From positions 1-64,000 of the forward strand of contig NZ_JACVMU010000012.1 of assembly GCF_014529985.1 (NCBI RefSeq): a stretch of 64,000 bases of DNA, read 5' to 3'. The notes beneath the pieces were generated by a model that worked only from the letters and a program-made list of their open reading frames with translations, was not told the DNA's origin and made no database searches. Below are positions 1-11,871 of the stretch, in pieces; position 1 is the stretch's first letter; every line of letters begins with the position of its first letter. Both the position numbers and the translations under genes were made by a program. The DNA comes from Leucobacter sp. cx-42. Lineage in GTDB: Bacteria > Actinomycetota > Actinomycetes > Actinomycetales > Microbacteriaceae.

Positions 1-211
1 TTGGCATTTGACAATCAAGTGCACACTATTGAGTTCTCAAGGACCAGACACTCCCCGTACCAACCAAACCAATGGCCCTCCGAAAAGCAGTCCAACAACC
101 AAAACCAAACGTTTCGGTTAACCGCAAACGAAATCAACCAGGCCAGCGATGCTGCCCGGCTGCGTTGCGGCGACAAGGGATTACATTACGCCGATCCCCA
201 CCCCAGCGCAA
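1..211 (-). promoter_or_regulatory. Probable rRNA operon promoter and boxA-like leader, reading out of the window
   Basis: On the minus strand a promoter-like pair is seen: TTGCGC (206-211), a 17-base spacer, then TAATGT (183-188). Downstream of it lies CTTGAGAACTCAATAGTGTG at 22-41 on the minus strand, which matches the boxA-like antitermination leader that precedes rRNA genes in many actinobacteria. The sequence then runs off the window at position 1 with no ORF on the minus strand. I infer that a 16S rRNA gene starts just beyond the left edge. The rRNA itself is not in the window, so this rests on the leader motif and promoter only. Confidence 0.55.
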
Positions 212-673
212 ACCCAGACCAAAACACGGGCGTGTCACTTCTTCTCCCCTAGGCAGCCATTGAGATCCGCGTAAATCAACAGCGATCAGCGACCAATCCG
301 AAATCCGGCCGAAGACTGAAATAACCATCTACTCAGGCAAGAGGAAGCTTCCGTGGGCAACGCTGCCCTGGGCGGCAAATGCTCAAGGTTCGCAACGCGT
401 TTGGCGACGAATGAATCGGGTAGACCGCGGCTCAGGCACCGGGCTGGCACAGCTTGAGGCGATCCGCCAATCACATCCAGCGCCCAGTGGCGCATGCGCG
501 AGCAAACATCGTGAAAACGATAGTTCCCAACAAAAACTACCCTTTCTTGCGCAAGAAACGGGCCATCTCGCAAGAATCGCCCTGTTTCGGCACGTTGGCC
601 GCGCGGCCACGCTCGGGTCAGAGCAATTGTGCGGGCAAGGATGCGTCGTGCCGCCATACCCGCCCCGCCCACG
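212..673. other. Non-coding stretch between the rRNA leader and gatB
   Basis: I see no convincing gene here. The longest frames run across the gatB terminator and have arginine/proline-rich, low-complexity translations without recognisable motifs or ribosome binding sites. A perfect 16-base palindrome, TTTCTTGCGCAAGAAA, lies at 543-558. Additional rRNA promoters reading left may be present but none is clear. Confidence 0.4.
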
Positions 674-713
674 CAAAAGTGGGGCGCCCCGGAGAACCCG
701 GGACGCCCCACTT
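674..713 (-). terminator. Rho-independent terminator of gatCAB
   Basis: Inverted repeat AAGTGGGGCG (678-687) with CGCCCCACTT (704-713), GC-rich inner pairing, followed on the minus strand by a short T run (674-677). It lies 27 bases past the gatB stop. Confidence 0.8.
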
Positions 714-739
714 CATTGGCCGAAGCCTCAGCGAATGCT

Positions 740-2254
740 TTAGCCAGCTGCGCGCTCGAGCACGAGCTCGCGCACGCGGGCAGCGTCTGCCTGGCCGCGC
801 ATTGCCTTCATGACTGCGCCGATAACTGCGCCGGCTGCCTGCACCTTGCCGTCGCGAATCTTCGCGAGGACATCGGGCTGCTGCGCGAGCGCTGCGTCGA
901 TTGCTTCGATGAGTGCGCCGTCATCCGAAACGATTGCGAGGCCACGAGCCTCAACAATCTCAGCTGCGGTGCCCTCGCCGTCGATCAGGCCAGCGATGAC
1001 CTGGCGAGCGAGCTTATCGTTCAGTGTGCCAGCCTCAACGAGCTCAACGACCGAGGCGATCTGCGCCGGGGTGATGAGGTCGGTGGGCTCTGCCTCGCGC
1101 TCCTTGGCGATACGTGCGATCTCGCCGGTCCACCACTTACGTGCGGCCTGTGCGGGAACGCCTGCAGCAACGGTCGATTCAATCGCGTCGATCAGGCCGG
1201 CGTTGATGACATCACGGAACTCGAGTGCCGAGAACTGCCACTCGTCGCGCAGGCGACGGCGACGCAGGGTCGGGTGCTCGGGAAGTGCTGCGCGCAGCTC
1301 TTCAACCAGTTCGCGTGACGGGGTCAGCGGAGCGAGATCGGGCTCGGGGAAGTACCGGTAATCGTCAGCGTCGCTCTTGGGGCGGCCGGGCGAGGTTTCG
1401 CCGGTGTCCTCGTGCCAGTGGCGGGTCTCCTGCGTAATGGTGCCACCCTCGTTGAGGATGCGCGCCTGACGCTGGATCTCGAAGCGGACCGCGCGCTCGA
1501 TTGAGCGGAGCGAGTTCACGTTCTTGGTTTCCGTACGCGTACCGAGCACCGACATGCCGGCATCTTCGTTGCCGCGGGGGCGGAGCGAAACGTTCGCGTC
1601 ACAGCGAATGTTGCCGCGCTCCATGCGAGCGTCAGAAATGCCGAGAGCGGTCACGAGGTCGCGAATGGTCGACACGTATGCCGCTGCGATCTCGGGGGTA
1701 TCTGCTTCGCCGCCGAAGATCGGACGGGTCACGATCTCCACGAGGGGAACGCCGGCGCGGTTGTAATCAACGAGCGAGTACTCAGCACCCTGGATGCGGC
1801 CGGTCGAGCCACCAACGTGGTTCAGCTTGCCCGCGTCCTCCTCCATGTGAGCGCGCTCAATAGGGACCTGGATGATGCGGCCCGACTCGAGCTCGATCTC
1901 TACCTCACCGTCGTAGGCGATGGGGTCATCAGCCTGCGAGATCTGGTAGTTCTTAGCGAGGTCAGGGTAGAAGTAGTTCTTGCGCGCGAAGCCCGATACT
2001 TCCTGGATCTCGCAGCCGAGTGCGAGGCCAAGGCTGATCGAGTAGCGCACTGCCTGCTCGTTCACGACGGGCAGCGAGCCCGGGAGACCGAGGCAGACGG
2101 GGGTGATGTTCGTGTTGGGGTCAGCACCGAAGGTGTTGGGTGCCGACGAGAACATCTTCGTCTTGGTGTTGAGTTCGACGTGAACCTCGAGGCCGATGAC
2201 CGGTTCGTACAGCTCGAGAGCCTTGTCGAAATCCATAAGCTTGGTCTTTGCCAT
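740..2254 (-). CDS. gatB: Aspartyl/glutamyl-tRNA amidotransferase subunit B
   Basis: 504 residues, the usual GatB length. GatB binds the mischarged Glu-tRNA(Gln) or Asp-tRNA(Asn) and catalyses kinase and transamidation steps with ammonia supplied by GatA. The N-terminal catalytic cradle opens with [20 protein letters not shown] near residues 15-34, typical of the family; a motif [13 protein letters not shown] follows near residue 210, and the C-terminal third is the helical YqeY-like tRNA-binding region (ending in ...[12 protein letters not shown]). The start ATG overlaps the gatA stop by one base (TAATG), so translation is probably coupled. Last gene of the gatCAB operon, with a terminator just downstream. 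Cytoplasmic, essential where GlnRS or AsnRS is absent. Confidence 0.97.
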   Translation of the reverse strand: MAKTKLMDFDKALELYEPVIGLEVHVELNTKTKMFSSAPNTFGADPNTNITPVCLGLPGSLPVVNEQAVRYSISLGLALGCEIQEVSGFARKNYFYPDLAKNYQISQADDPIAYDGEVEIELESGRIIQVPIERAHMEEDAGKLNHVGGSTGRIQGAEYSLVDYNRAGVPLVEIVTRPIFGGEADTPEIAAAYVSTIRDLVTALGISDARMERGNIRCDANVSLRPRGNEDAGMSVLGTRTETKNVNSLRSIERAVRFEIQRQARILNEGGTITQETRHWHEDTGETSPGRPKSDADDYRYFPEPDLAPLTPSRELVEELRAALPEHPTLRRRRLRDEWQFSALEFRDVINAGLIDAIESTVAAGVPAQAARKWWTGEIARIAKEREAEPTDLITPAQIASVVELVEAGTLNDKLARQVIAGLIDGEGTAAEIVEARGLAIVSDDGALIEAIDAALAQQPDVLAKIRDGKVQAAGAVIGAVMKAMRGQADAARVRELVLERAAG

Positions 2255-3765
2255 TACGCGGTCGCCTTTCCGAGTGCGGGAGCCGAAGCCCAGAACGGGG
2301 TGCCGTCGCGCTCAGTGACAAGCGCTTCGATTGCTGCACCGGTGCGGAACAGGCGCGCGTCTTCATACGCGGGCGCCATGAGCTGCAGGCCAACGGGCAT
2401 GCCGTCTTCTGCTGCGGTACCGATCGGGAGCGAGAGACCGGGGATGCCGGCCATGTTCGCGGGAATCGTGGTTGCGTCATTGAGGTACGCAGCCATCGGG
2501 TCGTCCTGCTTCTTCCCGAGCTCCCACGCGGTGGTGGGTGCGGTGAGCGAAGCGATGACGTCGACCTGCTCAAATGCCTGCGCGAAGTCGCGCTGGATGA
2601 GCGTACGTACCTTCTGTGCGTTGCCGTAGTATGCGTCGTAGTAGCCAGCAGAGAGAGCGTAGGTACCGAGGATGATGCGTCGCTTCACCTCTGCGCCGAA
2701 GCCAGCCGCACGGGTCGCGCTCATGACGTCTTCAACGGTGCCCTGACCGGTGCGGAGACCGTAGCGAACCGAGTCGAACTTCGCGAGGTTACTCGACGCC
2801 TCTGCGGGGTGCAGGAGGTAGTACGCAGCCACTGCGTACTCGAAGTGCGGGGTGTCGATCTCGATGATCTCTGCACCCTGTGCGGTGAGCATCGCGACTG
2901 CCTCTTCAAAACGAGCCTTTGCGCCCGCCTGCGCACCATCGAGCATGAGCTGCTTGACGAGACCAACGCGGAGACCCTTCAGGGGTGCGCCCGCTGCGCC
3001 CTCACGAGCTGCAGCAGCGAACGACGGCCACTCGTGATTGAGCGAGGTCGAGTCGTGTGCGTCGTGGCCACTGATGACGTCCTGGAGCAGGGCGGTATCG
3101 AGGACGGTACGCGCGCAGCTGCCGATCTGGTCGAGCGACGATGCCATGGCGATCGCGCCATAGCGGCTGACGCTGCCATAGGTGCCCTTGAAACCAACCG
3201 AGCCGGTGAAGGCTGCGGGCTGGCGGATCGATCCGCCGGTATCCGAGCCGAATGCAAGGGGGGCCTCGAACGCAGCAACAGCCGCTGCCGAACCGCCGCC
3301 GGAGCCGCCGGGGATACGGTCGAGGTTCCAGGGGTTATGGACTGCGCCGTACGCCGAGGTCTCGTTCGACGAGCCCATTGCGAACTCATCCATGTTGGTC
3401 TTGCCGATGTTCACGAGACCCGCCGCGCGTGCCTGCGCAACCGAGGTTGCGTCGAACGGCGACTGGTATCCCTCGAGGATCTTCGAACCAGCGGTGGTGG
3501 GCATGTCCGTCGTAACGAGGATGTCCTTGATGGCAACGGGAACACCCGCGAGCTCGCCGAGCGCTTCGCCAGCCGCGCGGCGCTCATCGATCGAGCGCGC
3601 AGCAGCAAGCGATGCCTCTGCGTCGGTTGCGAGGAACGCGTTGAGCGATCCGTCAACCTCTGCGATGCGGTCAAGGTGCGCCTGCGCAGCCTCAACTGCC
3701 GATACTTCACCCGCAGCGAGCTTTGCGCCCAGCTCTGCGGCTGTCAGTCGAATCAATTCAGTCAT
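2254..3765 (-). CDS. gatA: Aspartyl/glutamyl-tRNA amidotransferase subunit A
   Basis: 503 residues. The amidase-signature subunit, which hydrolyses glutamine and passes ammonia to GatB. The catalytic set is visible: Lys in [11 protein letters not shown] near residue 80, the Gly/Ser-rich [10 protein letters not shown] near residue 155 carrying the cis-Ser, and the nucleophile region [12 protein letters not shown] about 20 residues further on. The stop codon overlaps the gatB start, and gatC ends 11 bases upstream, so all three subunits form one transcription unit. A second, unrelated amidase-signature enzyme occurs at 54346-56013; only this one sits with gatB and gatC, which fixes the assignment. 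Confidence 0.97.
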   Translation of the reverse strand: MTELIRLTAAELGAKLAAGEVSAVEAAQAHLDRIAEVDGSLNAFLATDAEASLAAARSIDERRAAGEALGELAGVPVAIKDILVTTDMPTTAGSKILEGYQSPFDATSVAQARAAGLVNIGKTNMDEFAMGSSNETSAYGAVHNPWNLDRIPGGSGGGSAAAVAAFEAPLAFGSDTGGSIRQPAAFTGSVGFKGTYGSVSRYGAIAMASSLDQIGSCARTVLDTALLQDVISGHDAHDSTSLNHEWPSFAAAAREGAAGAPLKGLRVGLVKQLMLDGAQAGAKARFEEAVAMLTAQGAEIIEIDTPHFEYAVAAYYLLHPAEASSNLAKFDSVRYGLRTGQGTVEDVMSATRAAGFGAEVKRRIILGTYALSAGYYDAYYGNAQKVRTLIQRDFAQAFEQVDVIASLTAPTTAWELGKKQDDPMAAYLNDATTIPANMAGIPGLSLPIGTAAEDGMPVGLQLMAPAYEDARLFRTGAAIEALVTERDGTPFWASAPALGKATA

Positions 3766-3776
3766 TGGTGCCCCTC

Positions 3777-4097
3777 CTACTGCTCTTCACCGAGGATCGA
3801 GGTCACACGGAACATGCCGTCTGCCTGATCGGGAGCGTTCTTCAGCGCGTCTTCACGCGACAGGACATCTGCGATTTCGTCCTTGCGCGTCACGTTCGTG
3901 AGCGCGATCGGGTGGCTCGTCGCGGTCACGTCCGCAGTCGCAACCTCGCTCACCTTCGCAATATTCGTGAGGATCGAGCCCAGCTCAGTCGTGAGGCTTG
4001 CGACCTCTTCGGGGGTCAGGGCGATCCGGGCGAGACCAGCAAGATGTTCGACCGTCTCGGTCGTGATCTCGTTGTTCGCCGCATGGGTGTCAGACAT
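3777..4097 (-). CDS. gatC: Aspartyl/glutamyl-tRNA amidotransferase subunit C
   Basis: 106 residues, the usual GatC size. GatC is a small belt-like subunit that wraps around and stabilises GatA. The family pattern is clear: [17 protein letters not shown] near residues 16-32, then a long loop and a C-terminal segment with [18 protein letters not shown]-like ending in place of the common P...(F)xVPxv tail. A GGAG ribosome binding site precedes the ATG. First gene of the gatCAB operon and divergent from the LysR-type regulator, with 138 bases between the start codons. Confidence 0.95.
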   Translation of the reverse strand: MSDTHAANNEITTETVEHLAGLARIALTPEEVASLTTELGSILTNIAKVSEVATADVTATSHPIALTNVTRKDEIADVLSREDALKNAPDQADGMFRVTSILGEEQ

Positions 4098-4235
4098 GCT
4101 GCTCCATCATTCAGGCGTGGACGGGTTTCAAACCACACCATCCTATCCGACGGGGCAGACATTCAGCGGTGATTATTCACAAGCGGTGCGCGGATCGCCA
4201 TCACTCTGAATCATCTCTACGATAGGAGTATGAAC

Positions 4236-5150
4236 GTGATTGATCTCAAGGGCGTCGATCTCAACCTGCTCGTGGTCTTCCACACCCTCATGCAGGAGCG
4301 GAACGTCACTCGTGCGGCAGAAAAACTGCACCTCACTCAGAGCGCGGTGAGTGCCGCTCTGGCGCGCTTGCGTGCCGCACTTGGTGATCCGCTGTTCGAA
4401 CGCGGCCGCGGTGAAATGACGCCGACGCCGCACGCGATCGAGATTGCAGGCGCGATTTCTTCTGCGCTCGGTGGCTTGTCCCAGGTGTTCCACCCAAAGT
4501 CCACGTTCGATCCGAGCACATCGACGCGCACATTCCACCTGGCGATGTCAGATGACATTGAGGCCGTCGTTGCGCCATGGTTGCTGCGCCGCACGCTTGA
4601 CGAGGGCTGGCGAGTCCGCTTCGCTGTCCACCAGACCAACTCGCGTCTCTATGAAGAGGCACTCGCTACCGGCGGCAACGACGTCGCTATTTGCGTGACA
4701 CCATTGGATCGATCCGCTGCCCACCGCGTGCAGCCGATGTTTGCTGGCAGCTGGCTCTGCCTATACGCGCCGACGTGGCGTCTCCGCAAGGGTCCGATCA
4801 CCCGTAAGGAGTTCGCCGAGGTACCTCACATTCGAGTCTCGTTCGACGCGCAGCGTGGCTTCATCGATGATCTTCTCGAGTCAGCAACCTCGCTGCGTCA
4901 CATGCCACTGTCGATTACGCACTTTGCAGGTCTCGGTGCAGTACTGAAAAGTTCACCCGCGATCGCAACCCTGCCCGACTACGCGGCGCGCGCCTTCGCG
5001 GCTGCGGAGGGGTTGCGTTGCTCCCCCGTGCCAGTACCGGTACCCGCGTTCACGGTGTCAATGGTGTGGCGATCTGAAACTGACAGCGACCCGGCGCTCG
5101 CGTGGCTGCGCGAGGTTCTCGGCGAATTCACGATGCCGAACGCAGAGTAG
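4236..5150 (+). CDS. LysR-type transcriptional regulator
   Basis: About 304 residues. The N-terminal winged helix-turn-helix is typical of LysR proteins (VDLNLLVVFHTLMQERNVTR, then AAEKLHLTQSAVSAALARLR near residues 28-50), followed by a two-lobed effector-binding domain that in this family resembles the NodD/LinR/PcpR group (MTPTPHAIEIAG, later ITHFAGLGAVLKSSPAIATL). The likely start is GTG at 4236, because GGAG at 4225-4228 is 7 bases away; an ATG at 4230 would be only 1 base from it. LysR regulators often control a divergent gene, but here the divergent gene is housekeeping gatC, so the target is unknown. No effector can be inferred. Confidence 0.9.
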   Translation: MIDLKGVDLNLLVVFHTLMQERNVTRAAEKLHLTQSAVSAALARLRAALGDPLFERGRGEMTPTPHAIEIAGAISSALGGLSQVFHPKSTFDPSTSTRTFHLAMSDDIEAVVAPWLLRRTLDEGWRVRFAVHQTNSRLYEEALATGGNDVAICVTPLDRSAAHRVQPMFAGSWLCLYAPTWRLRKGPITRKEFAEVPHIRVSFDAQRGFIDDLLESATSLRHMPLSITHFAGLGAVLKSSPAIATLPDYAARAFAAAEGLRCSPVPVPVPAFTVSMVWRSETDSDPALAWLREVLGEFTMPNAE

Positions 5151-5190
5151 CGGCGATTTCGGGCCGCGGATCGCTTGCCGCGGCCCGACG

Positions 5191-5805
5191 CTATACGCGC
5201 GTGCGAGTCCCATCAATATTCCACAGCCCTGAGCAACCGCGGCGATGCGAACTCACGATGTGGCCGTCAACGACCCCGATTGCGGTCATGAGTGCATAGA
5301 CCGTAACAGGACCGACATATCGGAAGCCACGCTTTTTCAGCGCCTTTGCGAGCACCACTGACTCTGGTGAGGAAGCCGGGATCTCGTTCTCGGTCTCGGG
5401 CGCGGGCGAGACCTCAGGCATCGCATTCCACACAAGCTCATTCAGGGTTTCACCGTCGTGCCACATCTTCATGACCAACTGCGCGTTGTGAATGACCGAC
5501 TTCACCTTCAGCCGATTCCGGATCATGCCTGGCATCTCAAGGATGCGTTCGATATCTTCGTCATTCATTTGAGCGACGCGTTCGATCTCAAAGTGGTGGA
5601 ACGCCGCTCGGATAACCTCACGCTTTCGGAGAACCGTCAGCCACGAGAGCCCCGATTGGAACCCTTCGAGCGAGATGCGCTCGAACAACCCGCGTTCGTC
5701 CCGCACGGGCATGCCCCACTCGGTGTCGTAATACTCCGTTAGCAGGGGGTCCTGTTCGGCCCATGGCGTGCGCACGACATCGGACGCGGGTTGGTAGGTG
5801 TTCAT
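5191..5805 (-). CDS. tag: DNA-3-methyladenine glycosylase I
   Basis: 204 residues. Removes 3-methyladenine from alkylated DNA in base excision repair. The family hallmarks are present: YYDTEWGMPVRDERGLFERI near residues 27-46, FQSGLSWLTVLRKRE (substrate pocket), MPGMIRNRLKVKSVIHNA, and RGFRYVGPVTVYALMTAIGV of the helix-hairpin-helix region, then a C-terminal GVVDGHIVSSHRR where zinc-binding His residues of Tag lie. The start ATG at 5805 has AAAGAAAG upstream; the frame stays open further upstream but that part has no family similarity. It stands alone, convergent with the LysR gene. Confidence 0.93.
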   Translation of the reverse strand: MNTYQPASDVVRTPWAEQDPLLTEYYDTEWGMPVRDERGLFERISLEGFQSGLSWLTVLRKREVIRAAFHHFEIERVAQMNDEDIERILEMPGMIRNRLKVKSVIHNAQLVMKMWHDGETLNELVWNAMPEVSPAPETENEIPASSPESVVLAKALKKRGFRYVGPVTVYALMTAIGVVDGHIVSSHRRGCSGLWNIDGTRTRV

Positions 5806-5984
5806 CAGCTCACTTTCTTTCACTGAGCAACAGACGGAAGAATGCTGCCGGTCAGTAAGCAAACCACGGTTCACTCCCCCGTTGGAAAAATAACTGAGTT
5901 TGCGAACAAGATCGCCGCACGCGCCAAGATCTGAACCTGGGGACAACGCTTACGCTGAGCAGCCCGCCCGCCTGGAACCAACGC

Positions 5985-8357
<2,373 letters not shown>

Positions 8358-8427
8358 TCAGCCACCGACATCGGCACTCGTGGCACGCGATTCTGCCGCG
8401 TGTCACCGCGGCAGGCTGGCCTGTTAC

Positions 8428-9588
8428 TTACGCGGCGACTGGGGCTTCTGCGAGCGCACGGTCAATCGTGAACTGGCCAAGCACACGAGAACCGACGTAA
8501 ATTACTGCCGTCTGGCCTGGGGCGACACCCAACAGCGGCTCTGCAAGCTGCAGGTTGATATCAACCACGAGCTCGTGGGTGGCCTCAGCACGATGCTGCT
8601 CGGTCCGATCTTCGTCGCGGATCGGTTCCAAGCGCGCAAACGCCGGTACGGGATCAGCGTGGGCACGAATCTGCACCTCGCACGCAAAGCGCTCCGAGAG
8701 GTCGAAGCCGGGCTCGCCTGCAAAGCTGTAGCGACCACCGGTGATCCGCTCAATGGCAAGACGATCCTTCGAACCGACAACTACCTGGTTGGATATTGGG
8801 CGGATCGACAACACGTATCGGGGCTTTCCGTCATCGGCCGGGCGCCCGAGCTGGAGCCCACGACGCTGACCAACGGTGTAGCCGTGCGCGCCATCGTGCT
8901 TACCAATGACCTCGCCAGCCTCATCGAGGATCTCACCTGGTTCACGCGACACATGATCCGAAAGCCACCCACGCGTATCACCGTCGGGAATAAAGCAGAT
9001 GTCGTGGCTATCGGGCTTCTGCGCGATCTGGATGCCACGATCCGCCGCCTCTTCACGGATCATCGCCTTCGAGGGCGTATCTCCGAGCGGGAAGTAGCAG
9101 TGGTTGAGCTGGTTCTCGGTGAGGACGCCGAGCACATACGACTGGTCCTTCGCCCACGCGCTCGCGCGGTGGAGTTCGCGACCGTTCTCGCCATCGACGA
9201 GGGTGGCGTAGTGGCCAGTGGCAACGGCGTCGAAACCGAGTGCGATTGCCTTATCGAGCAGTGCTGCAAACTTGATCTTCTCGTTGCAGCGCATGCACGG
9301 GTTCGGGGTGCGGCCCGCGGCGTACTCTGCGATGAAGTCGTCGACCACATCGGCCTTGAACCGCTCGCTGAAGTCCCACACGTAGAAGGGGATGTCGAGC
9401 AGGTTCGCAACGCGACGGGCGTCCATCGCATCTTCGATCGTGCAGCAACCGCGCGAACCGGTACGCAGCGTGCCCGGCATACGGCTCAGCGCCAGGTGGA
9501 CACCGACAACCTCGTGCCCGGCCTCGACAGCGCGAGCTGCAGCAACCGCTGAGTCAACGCCGCCGCTCATCGCAGCCAAAATCTTCAT
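8428..9588 (-). CDS. mnmA: tRNA-specific 2-thiouridylase
   Basis: 386 residues. Makes 2-thiouridine at wobble position 34 of Glu, Lys and Gln tRNAs. The ATP-pyrophosphatase P-loop [14 protein letters not shown] is at residues 6-19, the first catalytic Cys is in [15 protein letters not shown] near residue 100, and the second is in [16 protein letters not shown] near residue 200. The C-terminal beta-barrel region that holds the tRNA follows ([14 protein letters not shown]). It lies 43 bases downstream of a cysteine desulfurase gene, which is its natural sulfur source, and both read in the same direction with ligA after them. Confidence 0.96.
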   Translation of the reverse strand: MKILAAMSGGVDSAVAAARAVEAGHEVVGVHLALSRMPGTLRTGSRGCCTIEDAMDARRVANLLDIPFYVWDFSERFKADVVDDFIAEYAAGRTPNPCMRCNEKIKFAALLDKAIALGFDAVATGHYATLVDGENGRELHRASAWAKDQSYVLGVLTENQLNHCYFPLGDTPSKAMIREEAADRGIQIAQKPDSHDICFIPDGDTRGWLSDHVSREPGEILDEAGEVIGKHDGAHGYTVGQRRGLQLGRPADDGKPRYVLSIRPISNQVVVGSKDRLAIERITGGRYSFAGEPGFDLSERFACEVQIRAHADPVPAFARLEPIRDEDRTEQHRAEATHELVVDINLQLAEPLLGVAPGQTAVIYVGSRVLGQFTIDRALAEAPVAA

Positions 9589-9631
9589 TCGAAAGAGTTT
9601 ACGCGACCTCGCCGGGAAACGTTACCCAGGT

Positions 9632-10867
9632 TTAGACAAATCCGGCGACCCGGGCGCGTTTGATCGCGATCGGAAGTGCCGCGAGGAACGCGTCAATCTC
9701 GGCGACTGCCGTGTCAGGGCTCAGCGTGAGGCGAAGTGCACCGGCCGCGACGTCCTCTGGCAGGCCCATTGCGAGCAACACATGAGAGACTTCGGCGACA
9801 CCGGCGCGGCACGCAGATCCGACGGAGACAGAGACGCCCGCCGAGTCAAGCAAGAAGACGAGCGAGTCTCCCTGGCACCCAGGGAACGTGAAGTGCGCGC
9901 TGCCGGCGAGGCGGTTGGCGGTTGCCGGATCCGCGCCCCGAAGCACCGCCGTCGGATCGATCGCACGCACGCCAGCAATGAGCTGATCGCGGCGGCTCGT
10001 GAGCCGAGCGATGCGATCGGCGCGCGGGGTGCCGTCTGCTTCGAGCGAGAGCTCAATGGCGCGGGCAAACGCGATTGCACCGGCAACGTCCTGGGTGCCG
10101 GAGCGGCCGCGCTGCTGGGATCCGCCGTGGAACAGCGGGCTCACCGTCAAACGACGATCGACCACGAGTGCACCGACGCCCATGGGGCCGCCGATCTTGT
10201 GCGCTGAGACACTGATGAGGTTTGCACCGGAATCACGCAGCGAAACCGGGATCTGACCGAGGGCTGCCACAGCGTCAACGTGCACCGGAATACCAGCGGC
10301 CGCTGCAATCGCGCACAGCTCCTTCACCGGCTGAACGGTGCCGACCTCATTGTTTGCCCAAAGGAACGAGATGAGTGCGACACGATCCGCTCCCCCTGCA
10401 TTCTCCTCCGCAATTGCGGCAGCGAGCGTCTCAGGCGCGAGGCGACCCTCAGCATCAATCGGCAGCCAGCGCACGATCGCGTCCTGCTCATCGCGCAGCC
10501 ACTCGGCCGCCTCGATGGACGCATGATGCTCGCCATCGGCCACCAGAATCACCGGGCGGGCGGATCGGCCCTGGCGTGCCCAGAAACCACCCTTGAGCGC
10601 AAGGTTGATTGATTCGGTACCGCCACCGGTAAACACGAGCTCTGCCGAGCCGCAACCGAGCGCGGCCGCAATACGCTCGCGGGCGCTTTCGAGCGCCTCG
10701 CTCGCACGCTGGCCGTGACTGTGGGTCGAAGCCGGGTTACCGACGGTTTGGAGCGCGCGGGCGTACGCCGCAAGCACCTCATCCGGCATCGGTGAGGTGC
10801 TTGCGTGATCGAGGTACGCCGAAGCGCCCTCGGTGGCGCTGGACGCCGTGTCGTTCAGATCGAGCAT
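9632..10867 (-). CDS. Cysteine desulfurase (NifS/IscS family)
   Basis: 411 residues. PLP enzyme that converts cysteine to alanine and holds a persulfide for transfer. The N terminus AYLDHASTSPMPDEVLAAY, the SFLWANNEVGTVQPV segment, the PLP-lysine motif ISVSAHKIGGPMGVGAL and the catalytic-Cys loop VGSACRAGVAEVSHVL are all visible. The adjacent mnmA suggests that its main job is tRNA thiolation, with possible Fe-S roles. Starts 5 bases after the stop of the upstream thioredoxin-like gene, so it is probably in the same operon. Confidence 0.94.
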   Translation of the reverse strand: MLDLNDTASSATEGASAYLDHASTSPMPDEVLAAYARALQTVGNPASTHSHGQRASEALESARERIAAALGCGSAELVFTGGGTESINLALKGGFWARQGRSARPVILVADGEHHASIEAAEWLRDEQDAIVRWLPIDAEGRLAPETLAAAIAEENAGGADRVALISFLWANNEVGTVQPVKELCAIAAAAGIPVHVDAVAALGQIPVSLRDSGANLISVSAHKIGGPMGVGALVVDRRLTVSPLFHGGSQQRGRSGTQDVAGAIAFARAIELSLEADGTPRADRIARLTSRRDQLIAGVRAIDPTAVLRGADPATANRLAGSAHFTFPGCQGDSLVFLLDSAGVSVSVGSACRAGVAEVSHVLLAMGLPEDVAAGALRLTLSPDTAVAEIDAFLAALPIAIKRARVAGFV

Positions 10868-10872
10868 CGAGG

Positions 10873-11871
10873 TTAGAACATTAGCGATGCAAGGCGGCCA
10901 CGAGCCGCGTTGACGCGCGGGTCAGCCTGACCAACAACTTCGAACAGCTCGAGGAGACGGGTACGAACAATCGCACGGTTCGTATCGTCACTCTTCTCGA
11001 AGAGCTCGAGCAGGCGAAGGAACGCGTCCTCGATGTGGCCGCCCGAAAGATCGAGATCGGCAACGAGCATCTGCGCGTTGAGATCGTCAGGCTGATCGGC
11101 AGCGGCCGTACGTACGCCATCGACGGTCTGGCCCTGCAGACGCAGCAGCAGTTTCATCTGCGCGAGCGCCTCCTTTGCAGCCTGGTCGGCGGGAGCCTTC
11201 TGCAGTACTGCCTGCCACTCAGCGATCGCCCCAGCGTAGTCGCCACGCTCGGCTGCCTCCATTGCAGGAATGTGCGCCTCAGGAACACGTGCTGCGGGCG
11301 GCGGCACCGGAGTGCCGTCGCCGGTTGCGTCGGGAGCCGCGACGCGGCCGGTCACGCCCTGCTGCTCTGCGAGCTGCAGGAGCTGTGCCATGAAGTCGCG
11401 GATCTGCGCCTCGGCGAGCGGACCCTGGAACAACGGCACGGGACGGCCACCGACGAGCGCAACGACCGTCGGAATCGCCTGCGGGCCGAACGCCTGCGTC
11501 AGCTGCGGGTTTGCATCAACGTCAACCTTCGCGAGCATGATGAGACCGCCAAGGTCACGGGTGACCTTCTCAAGTACGGGGTTCAGCTCTTTCGCTGGCT
11601 CGCTGTTCTCAGACCACAGCGAAATGACGACCGGGACGATGCCGGACAGCTGTGCTGCCTGCTCGAAGGTCGAATCACTGATGTCCATAACGAGCGACGG
11701 GACGTCAACTGCTGAGGCCGACTGATGCCCACCGGCACGCGCACCTGCTCCAGCGCCTGACGCCTGTGCGCCGGGAGCCTGGCCACCCTGCGGACGATTT
11801 GCCAGGTGGCTCAGATCGACGCCGCCACCGGGAATGCTCGGCATGGGGTTACGCTGACTCATTCTGTTCAC
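10873..11871 (-). CDS. Thioredoxin-fold/TPR co-chaperone (YbbN/CnoX-like)
   Basis: 332 residues. An N-terminal disordered Gly/Ala/Gln-rich part (about 1-60) is followed by a thioredoxin-like domain (SGIVPVVISLWSENSEPAKEL, AKVDVDANPQLTQAFGPQAI, RPVPLFQGPLAEAQIRDFM) and a C-terminal TPR-like helical domain (RGDYAGAIAEWQAVLQKAPA; ALAQMKLLLRL). The usual CxxC is replaced by SENS, so the domain cannot act as a standard thioredoxin; this fits the YbbN/CnoX holdase family. The stop of the preceding gene touches the GTG used here; the ATG three codons in (11862) is the alternative and is 12 bases from the GGAG site. Confidence 0.85.
   Translation of the reverse strand: MNRMSQRNPMPSIPGGGVDLSHLANRPQGGQAPGAQASGAGAGARAGGHQSASAVDVPSLVMDISDSTFEQAAQLSGIVPVVISLWSENSEPAKELNPVLEKVTRDLGGLIMLAKVDVDANPQLTQAFGPQAIPTVVALVGGRPVPLFQGPLAEAQIRDFMAQLLQLAEQQGVTGRVAAPDATGDGTPVPPPAARVPEAHIPAMEAAERGDYAGAIAEWQAVLQKAPADQAAKEALAQMKLLLRLQGQTVDGVRTAAADQPDDLNAQMLVADLDLSGGHIEDAFLRLLELFEKSDDTNRAIVRTRLLELFEVVGQADPRVNAARGRLASLMF

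Noticed and set aside
286-711. 141-residue minus-strand frame near the left edge
   Set aside because: It runs through the gatB terminator and its Arg/Pro/Cys-rich translation has no domain or ribosome binding site.
2248-3828. 526-residue plus-strand frame over gatA
   Set aside because: It is the antisense shadow of gatA and shows Cys/Arg-rich translation without domain; high GC makes such frames common.
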